Source: Multifurca ochricompacta
Lineage: Eukaryota; Basidiomycota; Agaricomycetes; Russulales; Russulaceae
Assembly (NCBI GenBank): GCA_022496185.1
Contig: WTXG01000002.1
Span: 186,001-250,000 of the forward strand
Direction of reading: 5' to 3'
Length of the DNA stretch: 64,000 bases
In this document: piece after piece, positions 57,811-64,000 of the stretch
Layout of the letters: every line of letters starts with the position of its first letter
How positions within the stretch are numbered: position 1 is the stretch's first letter
The notes under the pieces: generated by a model
Told to the model about the DNA's origin: nothing
What the model saw: the letters and a program-made list of their open reading frames with translations, nothing else
The model's database searches: none
Program-made: the position numbers and the translations under genes

Positions 57811-58869
57811 ATGTCGCGTATACTCTTCGTTGCAACTTCTGCATCAAAGTCTCTGCTGGGAGCGCCGACCGTAATTAATTGTTGCGTTGAATCTTTTTTG
57901 CGAATTTCTTTAATAGTATCACAGGGTTATTTCCTACCGGAGGCGGCGCATCCTTATTATATCCTTTCGCCGCATTTCGCTATTGATATTGCTACCCCTT
58001 CCGGGACAAAACCTCCACTAGACCCCGCTAGCGTCGAGGTAATGGGTTTCTAATCCCCGATACAATTGTTGTGATACGTATATTTTCTTGCAGTTTTCCA
58101 AAGGCGATGAAGTAAGCCAGCGCTTCTTGACCGATCCCATGCCCAGGCTTTTCTTGAGAGCGCGAAGCCTCTCAGCGCCGTCAACCCCGATGATTACATC
58201 GCCGTTTTTTACGTCGGGGGACATGGCCCGGTCATCGATCTTGCGACGGACGAGACAAACATTCAGCTAGCGAACAAAGTACGTCCTTGTCCCGCGAGAT
58301 GACTTCGACATCTCAGTCTATCTTCAGTTCTACCGCGATGGCAAGCTCGTGAGCGCTGTTTGCCATGGTACTGCGTGAGTGGTGATCGCTCCTTGCCTGC
58401 TCAAGCGAGCAGTGGCTGAGGTCCAAGGGATCGAAAAGCGCCCTTGTAGGCGTTACAGGAGTTGACGGCAAGTCCATCTTTTATGGTAAAACCGTAACAG
58501 GGTTTTCCAATGCCGAAGAAGAGCAAATCGGCAAGGTCAAGGTAAAGAGGCATGTTTGTCAAAGTAGTGTTGCAATTCCAACGGGAGAATTTCAGGACAT
58601 ACCCTTCCTTCTTGAAGATCGCATCCCCACGCTCGGGGGGACGTATGAGAAAGCAGCGGAGTTATGGGGTGTTCGTACCTATTTCTTTCGCTTACGACAT
58701 TTCTGCCGCTGACACAGTGTATCCTCAAGACTAAGGTTGTCCATTCCAGCAATCTGATTACCGGGCAAAACCCAGGATCTTCTGGGCCAATTGCCCAAGA
58801 GGTCCTGAAGACCCTATTGGCCAAGTCCTAGATATACCTCACCTTATGCCGAACACAGGTGGTTTGTAA
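57811..58869 (+). CDS. Hsp31/DJ-1/PfpI-family protein (glyoxalase III-like), one frame break
   Basis: Probable glutathione-independent glyoxalase/chaperone that removes methylglyoxal. ATG 57811 gives MSRILFVATSASKSLLGAPT. An intron (GTAATT to tcacag) leads to GYFLPEAAHPYYILSPHFAI and DIATPSGTKPPLDPASVE. Then come FSKGDEVSQRFLTDP, YIAVFYVGGHGPVIDLATDE, FYRDGKLVSAVCHGTA (the nucleophile elbow with catalytic Cys), GKTVTGFSNAEEEQIGK, DIPFLLEDRIPTLGGTYEKA and a C-terminal QVLDIPHLMPNTGGL ending at 58869. The frame breaks at the CCC run 58136-58138: with CCCC the text reads LTDPHAQAFLESAKPLSA and joins perfectly. A missing base is therefore the simplest explanation. Confidence 0.86.
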
Positions 58870-59097
58870 AAAGAAGTGAAGAGAACATATTTTTGATATT
58901 TTAAGTGCTGTTGGAGCCAATGAAAATTAAGACACGGCTGATATGTCGGACCGGTATATCCGAGGGAAAGTCTCAGGGAATCCCGTGGGCCCGTGGGTGT
59001 TATCCTCCATAAGATAGTTGAACCAAATAGTCAGGAAGCACAGAACCACCATAAATAATGCGGAGATAATGCACGCACACATCACCCCGTAACTCGC

Positions 59098-60389
59098 ATG
59101 GCTCCTTGAAGCAGAAGGCAGTGATTGTAAAAGACGGCAAGGCCGTCCTCGCAGAAGTTGACGTACCGACACCGGGACCAGGCGAAGTGCTCGTCAAGGT
59201 CGTCACAGCAGCGCAGAATCCCTCCGATTGTGAGAACTTTCATTTAAAACTCGTAGCTCTCGAAACCTCACAACTTTTGAACTGAAATGTGACGTATCAG
59301 GGAAAGCCCTTCAGAGGCGCAACAAGACAGGCGCCATTCTTGGCGTCGACTTTGCTGGCTCGTGGAGGCCGTTGGTCCCGATGTGAGCCCGGATGTGCGC
59401 TACGTCGGCGAGCGTGTCTGCGGTTTCATACATGGAGGTTCAGTCTTTCCCCTCAATCCCCAATGATTAATTTATTTTTTTCTGACATCACTCCCGGTGG
59501 CGTTAAAACAAAAAAACAAAAAAAAAAACAAAAAAAATAGGACTTGAAGCAAATGGCTCATATTCAGAATATCTCATCGCGAAGGCTCAATATGGTACCA
59601 TAGCCATACCGAAAGGCTGGTCATTCGACGATGCCGCCCAAATCGGGCTTGCCGCACTCACGGCCATCATGCTGCTCTATGAGACTCACTCATTCCCTAC
59701 GCCCCTCGAGCCCGCCCCACCCAGCGCAGATCCGCTTCCCGTGTTCGTTTATGGGGGTTCCACCGCAGTCGGCCTTTTCGTCGTACAGTTCCTCAAGCAA
59801 GCCGGACTCCGCGTGATCACCACTGCGGCCCCACATAACTTTGAACTTCTCAAGTCACTTGGTGTTGAGGAGGTGTACAACCATTATGAGAACGATATTG
59901 GCAAAAGGATCAGAGAGGCGACGGGTGGAAAGTTGAGGCACGCGGTTGACACTTACTCTGAGGGGTCATCCCCTCAGATCGTGTCTGATGCGCTCAGTGA
60001 GGAAGGTGGTCTTGTCGCACAAGTCCTTCCATACGACAGTCCCCGTTCTGAAGTGACGGTGCGCGTGATCCTTGTATATGACCTACTTGGACAGGTAAAG
60101 GGTTTTTTTTTCCTCCCGCCGCGTACATACTTCGAGACTAATTTCAACTACATGCATGCAGGACTTCGAATGGCCATGGCCATTTAAGGTTACCGAAGAG
60201 GCAAAGAAAAACAGTGTTATTTACGGCAAGTTGTTGTCAGACATTTTGGGACAGGGAAAAATCAAACCCATGCCGATCGTTATATTGCCGAATGGATTGG
60301 CAAGTGTTCCAGAAGGTATCGAGTTTGGTTTGGCTGGGAAGATCAGCGGACAAAAGTTCGTTTACCGTATCGCAGACACGCCAAAGTAG
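59098..60389 (+). CDS. Zinc-type alcohol dehydrogenase-like (MDR) enoyl/quinone reductase, frame breaks
   Basis: NAD(P)H-dependent reductase of the medium-chain dehydrogenase family, similar to ToxD-like trans-enoyl reductases. ATG 59098 is followed by KQKAVIVKDGKAVLAEVDVP and TPGPGEVLVKVVTAAQNPSD. Then come GVDFAG, VEAVGPDVSPDVRYVGERVC, ANGSYSEYLIAKAQYGTIAI, PKGWSFDDAAQIGLAALTAI, the nucleotide loop VFVYGGSTAVGLFVVQFLKQ, ITTAAPHNFELLKSLGVEEV, DFEWPWPFKVTEEAKKNSVI and GLASVPEGIEFGLAGKISGQ. The stop is at 60389. Two single-base losses are needed, at CC 59104-59105 (which puts a TGA three codons after the ATG) and near 59359-59361 (FAG to VVEAV). There are no catalytic zinc ligands of the ADH type. 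Confidence 0.85.
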
Positions 60390-60579
60390 ATGAGAGTTTA
60401 AACGAGACGTAGATGTGTTTTTACGATTGTCTTGCAATATTCAGCCCAGGTGCTTAAGAAGACAGCCCGAGTCATAAGGCAATATGATATCATTCGAATT
60501 TCTGTACTACATTTATCTAGGCTTTGATTCCAAACAAGCAATTCTCGTCCTTCGGAGGCTATGAGAGGTTGCACGCCCC

Positions 60580-60945
60580 TCAAGACCCCGGAACCCCGTT
60601 CTCTTGGAAGTTGGCTAGAACATCCTTCGCCGCAGCGTTCTTCGCCCGGCCTTTAGAAGTGCCCCTCCCTTCTCCGACAGCAACACCGCGAACTGTAAGC
60701 GAAGGTCGATTAGCCAACCTCGCATCTCACCATACGGCATGGCACTTACACACTGCAGTGGCAATATGGACAACCTGATGGTTTGGGCCCTCCTGGGTCA
60801 TTAACCAGCGGAAGAAAGGACTTAGATTTCCTGCAGGGTGCTCCTGTAGAAAATTGTTCAAGGCAACGACATAATCTGTTTTGTCTGCGTACGTCATAAG
60901 AGAAAACACAAAAAGCACTGAGCGGGCATCCTCACCAGCCTCCAT
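60580..60945 (-). CDS. Single-domain dsRNA-binding protein (copy 4)
   Basis: ATG 60945 opens a 10-nt exon, ATGGAGGCTG. An intron (GTGAGG to gtacgcag) leads to DKTDYVVALNNFLQEHPAGN, LSPFFRWLMTQEGPNHQVVH and IATAV. A second intron (GTAAGT to cttacag) leads to RGVAVGEGRGTSKGRAKNAA and AKDVLANFQENGVPGS with TGA at 60580-60582. Helix 2 has the fullest dsRBD consensus of the four (G-E-G-R-G-T-S-K-G-R-A-K-N-A-A-A). It lies 13 kb from the other three, with housekeeping genes in between, and on the same strand. The intron positions are the same, which shows common descent. Function unknown. Confidence 0.82.
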
Positions 60946-61172
60946 TGCGTTGTTATTACGCTATATGATCGTCCGAGATTGATTGCAAAGATTGGTGTTA
61001 CTTAGACGAGTCTCGTGTAAATTGGGATTGAGCTCTCTGGAAAAAACAAAAGGCATCCCTCTAAATACTGCCCACCACAACGCAGTCTTTTGAGCAAAGA
61101 CAACCCGGTTGAAGAAAATCGCGTAGAGTAACATCCGTTTTTGACAATCCTACACACCGACAACGACAGCGC

Positions 61173-61390
61173 CTAGGCAAGGTGAATGTAGGACGACGTG
61201 ATGGTCAGAAAGACGAGGCCTACAACTGTCAGGATGCGTCGATACGGCTCCAGGTTGATGGCCTAAATAAAAGAGCAATGAGGGTCACATCTTCTCTAAA
61301 CAATCACCGATGAAACCCTACACCTGCGTATGCGCGAGGAGCCAGTGGACCAGGTAAAAAAAAGAAAAAATTTCGGGAGGTCGGGGATGC
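61173..61390 (-). CDS. C-terminal exons of a small membrane protein
   Basis: The last exon, 61173-61262, reads AINLEPYRRILTVVGLVFLT then ITSSYIHLA with TAG at 61173-61175. Upstream across an intron (GTGTAG to tttag), in the same phase, a piece reads NPWPNYWHPRPPEIFSFFYL then VHWLLAHTQ. Two hydrophobic stretches and a conserved-looking N-L-E-P-Y-R-R-I-L-T-V turn suggest a small ER or mitochondrial membrane protein. I do not recognise the family. The start is not clear; an ATG near 61448 gives MTLDVASSKHM but is out of phase with the rest. Confidence 0.4.
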
Positions 61391-63295
61391 CAGTAGTTCG
61401 GCCAAGGGTTAAAACATGTGCTTGCTGGAGGCGACGTCGAGCGTCATGAAATGTGCGTGTGAAGGTGCAGGATCCGGTTCTAAGAGGCGGCTATGAGTTT
61501 TAGGGGAGAGGGACGGACGGCAAGTCAGAAGCAAACGCCGATGAAGTAAGGACGGGCGCTCACAAACCCAGTTGGTACGTACCAAAAAATAACTCCGCCT
61601 CAAATGTTGAGGTAATAAATGTGAAGGTTACCCGGTGGTGGCAATGCAACGGCCTAGAAACGACAGCGAGACCTATCGAGGCACAGGGGCATGAGGAAAG
61701 GATCTTTTGCTCTCCAGAGGGTCCATGCTCAGAGTCAGCGCCGCATCTTAGTTGTATGAGATGGGGAGTTATCTGCGAGCCAGTGAAATGGCGGGAAGTG
61801 AAGGGGTTCGCCCAAGTATCTCAAACAACTACCTGTTCTTATGGCCGCTGGCCTTGAATGGAAACCTACACGTCCCAGCGGAGCCATTCTCGGAGAGGCG
61901 CTGATGGGGAGTGTTATCACACAGTCTGGTGACGGCAAGCCGATTGACGGACTTTGAAAATAAATATACATCTTCACAGCGGGGGCGGCGACATAAACTT
62001 CTACACACACATGGACACTTATGTGAATACGAGGGAGGTACCATCATGCGTAAAGGGCTGTAGGTTGTAGAGAGCTCACAAGGACGGCGAAGCAACGGCT
62101 TGGTCGGCGCCAACGAACGCTATGACCGGAAACGCCCCGTAACTGACAAAGGAATTCAAGGGCTGGTCCGAAGGTCTTCAACGATTTTACAACCCAGCGA
62201 AGAATTACTTGCTGAGACGAGAGGGGCTCCTATGGCCAGACGCCCATGAAGATTGTCGGGATGGCATGGAATTGGGCTCTTCGTGAGCTGCCACCGTGGG
62301 ATGCGAAATGGTGAAAAGACAAGATAAGACAAGACAAGAAGACTACAGAGGGCCCAGATTTGCTTCTGTTCTACTTGTAGGGTCAACTGGAGTCCTGGGT
62401 CGCCTGATATGACATACAACCTAAAGTCAAGCCCATGCGTTCATAAGGACAGCTGATCTCAGTATGTGAACCCATATTCATTAGCATTGGATTGGTCGAT
62501 ACCTCAGCGCACGGCGCACGGACGACGATCATGTGCTGTGCGCCAGTGTTGCTTCCACAGCGCTTTCCTCTTCAGGTAACTCCTGTTCCTGTCCACATCG
62601 GATAATGATAATCACAACTCAACTTTAACGGGAACGTCGCGGAGCTTTGAACAAGTGATGGGCGCAGCAAAATGTAATGTTTAACTTTTGTTATAAATAT
62701 AATGATAAGGAGACAGGGAAGAAAATCGAGGGAAATGGAAGGTGAAGCATGCAGTTCACATAACTTTAGCAGGCTATACCGAATGTAGTGAGCAAAGATG
62801 GACTCGTAGATCCCGCGGGGCAATCCACGCCGCGGAACCCATTCATTATGATGTGTCCTCAAGGGCGTATTCGACCGTGATGTATGCGGCACGCTTCCAT
62901 GGAGTAACTAGGGCGGTGGAGTATCCAAGATATTAGAGGCTTACGATCCTACAGAGCCGGCTGGAGACATTGGACATATGGAGATGTTGAGCACATATTT
63001 AGGAAACCACCATTTTCTGCAGAAGCGAATATGGAACCAGAAGGGGTTGAGCTGCTGATAGAATTCAGTAAAGTAAGCTTAGATTAGGTTAGGGGATACA
63101 TATCGCTCACGTCGATGCCCCGAATACTACTTACTAACTGCGGACGCGCCAGGATGGAGGTTAACCGAACATTCGATGAACTAGAATGTACAAGAGATCC
63201 GAGGTCCAAAAGAGAACACATTGGGCACCCGAATGCCAACGGGAGTGTGATTGGTCTTTGTAAAATTAAAAAAAAAGTCGAACAACAACACCTGC
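61391..63295. other. Gene-poor stretch
   Basis: Apart from a possible 5' exon of the membrane protein near 61410-61450, I see no supported gene. A GATAAGACAAGACAAGA-type repeat lies near 62320-62340. The short frames on both strands lack motifs. Confidence 0.4.
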
Positions 63296-64000
63296 CTATG
63301 GTAAAAACGTGACTGCCATATTCCATCCCTTCTTGAGTTGGAAGCCATCCAGCATCTGCCTTGCCGCTGCGGCAAGTTGCGCGTTCTCAAAGACAACTTC
63401 GGCAGTTTTGACTTTGTCGCCAGTTGCATTGGGTTTTGTAGACGGCTTGACTTGAGCTGTTTGAAAACCGCGATATCTGAACCATGTTTTGCGTGATGAA
63501 CACTTGTCGATGAATCATGAAGGGGTACAAGCACGCACTGTTGGAATAGCACCGCCAGGACACCGTTGGTGACCTCCTGTGGGAGATTCGAACAATGCAA
63601 CTTATTGGAAGGCTGCGCTTGCGCTAAACGGATAATTGAACAAAAGGTTGTAGAGATTGTTCTGTAACTGAAGGCAGTAACAGTAAAGATACAGGACATA
63701 CTATTGGAAGCACTTGAGGCAGAGGGACCCGCGTCGTCATCATCATCGTCATCATCATCATCAATATCCATCTCTTCACCGTCCTCATCCGCGACTTTCT
63801 CACGCTTGGTGCGCACTTCAGATTCCTCTGCGGCGTCACGGACGCGCTTGGCAGAAGAGGCGTTGGCAAGGTTCGGTGAAATAAAATTGGGATCCTCGCG
63901 GCGCAAGGTAGCATAGGATTTGCTTTTCGCGTATGAGATATGCTAGGGGCGAGATATTGTATGGTATGAATGACGAAAAATGGGACGAAAATAGAGTACA
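63296..64000 (-). CDS. MSL1: U1A/U2B''-type snRNP protein, 5' part outside window
   Basis: Spliceosomal RNA-binding protein with two RRMs. At the right edge, after an acceptor ending cccctag near 63947, the sequence reads ISYAKSKSYATLRREDPNF, the end of RRM1 in this family. A charged linker follows with a long Asp run (MDIDDDDDDDDDDAG, from a GAT repeat at about 63737-63772). The second RRM then gives QPSNKLHCSNLPQEVTNGVL, YRGFQTAQVKPSTKPNATGD and AEVVFENAQLAAAARQMLDG, ending KKGWNMAVTFLP with TAG at 63296-63298. The C-terminal RRM without conserved aromatic RNP residues is typical of U1A/U2B''. Fungi often have one such gene, so the choice between U1A and U2B'' is open. The first exons lie beyond 64000. 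Confidence 0.82.

Noticed and set aside
63181..63906. An apparently continuous 241-codon frame over the U1A/U2B''-like gene
   Set aside because: It starts at a non-ATG codon in the middle of the RRM1 C-terminus and reads through introns. The spliced model is used instead.

Overview
The window looks like a chromosomal segment from a basidiomycete fungus, most likely an agaricomycete. Genes are dense on both strands and interrupted by many short (about 50-80 nt) GT-AG introns. The proteins are clearly eukaryotic: nuclear pore, U5 and U2 snRNP, NEDD8, MOB1, Cdc7 and Rrp7. Fungal hallmarks are an OPT peptide transporter, Kre9/KNH-like GPI proteins and trichodiene-oxygenase-like P450s. A Ceratobasidium/Rhizoctonia-type origin is a guess based on the P450 and dsRNA-binding (dsRBD) families. 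I see no complete transposon, virus, CRISPR array or rRNA.

Layout. 1-4.1 kb: C-terminal part of a Nup188-type nucleoporin. 4.6-6.7 kb and 18.5-20.5 kb: two related cytochrome P450s on opposite strands. Between them lie a Ser/Thr-rich single-pass surface protein, an ACMSD-like amidohydrolase, a coiled-coil protein and a basic Cys-containing protein. 21-22.8 kb: a low-complexity protein with SASLPN repeats. 23-30.4 kb: quinolinate phosphoribosyltransferase, a GPI-anchored protein, a TMEM135-like membrane protein, an AlkB-like dioxygenase and NEDD8. 31.4-44 kb: OPT transporter, SET methyltransferase, hotdog thioesterase, ITP pyrophosphatase, and the divergent pair SNRNP40 and RRP7. 44.5-47.3 kb: three single-domain dsRBD genes; a fourth copy lies at 60.6-60.9 kb. 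48.5-60.4 kb: WBP2-like GRAM protein, an intron-containing tRNA-Arg(UCG), Cdc7-type kinase, membrane-anchored ubiquitin protease, a 78-residue SH3/KOW-like protein, MOB1, an Hsp31/DJ-1-like protein and an MDR-family reductase. The window ends inside a U1A/U2B''-type RRM gene.

Most of the genes are independent housekeeping functions rather than one cluster. The non-housekeeping elements are the P450 pair and the scattered family of tiny dsRBD proteins. The latter share a minute first exon, an intron just before the domain and a second intron inside it, and are the best candidate for an under-described system.

One caution affects many models. At about ten places a conserved protein shifts frame where no intron fits, and nearly always in the direction of one missing base, repeatedly at CCCC read as CCC. 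The breaks hit essential genes such as Cdc7, so I read most of them as sequence or assembly deletions rather than gene decay. Gene ends come from start and stop codons I could place; internal exon borders are stated only where I checked phase.
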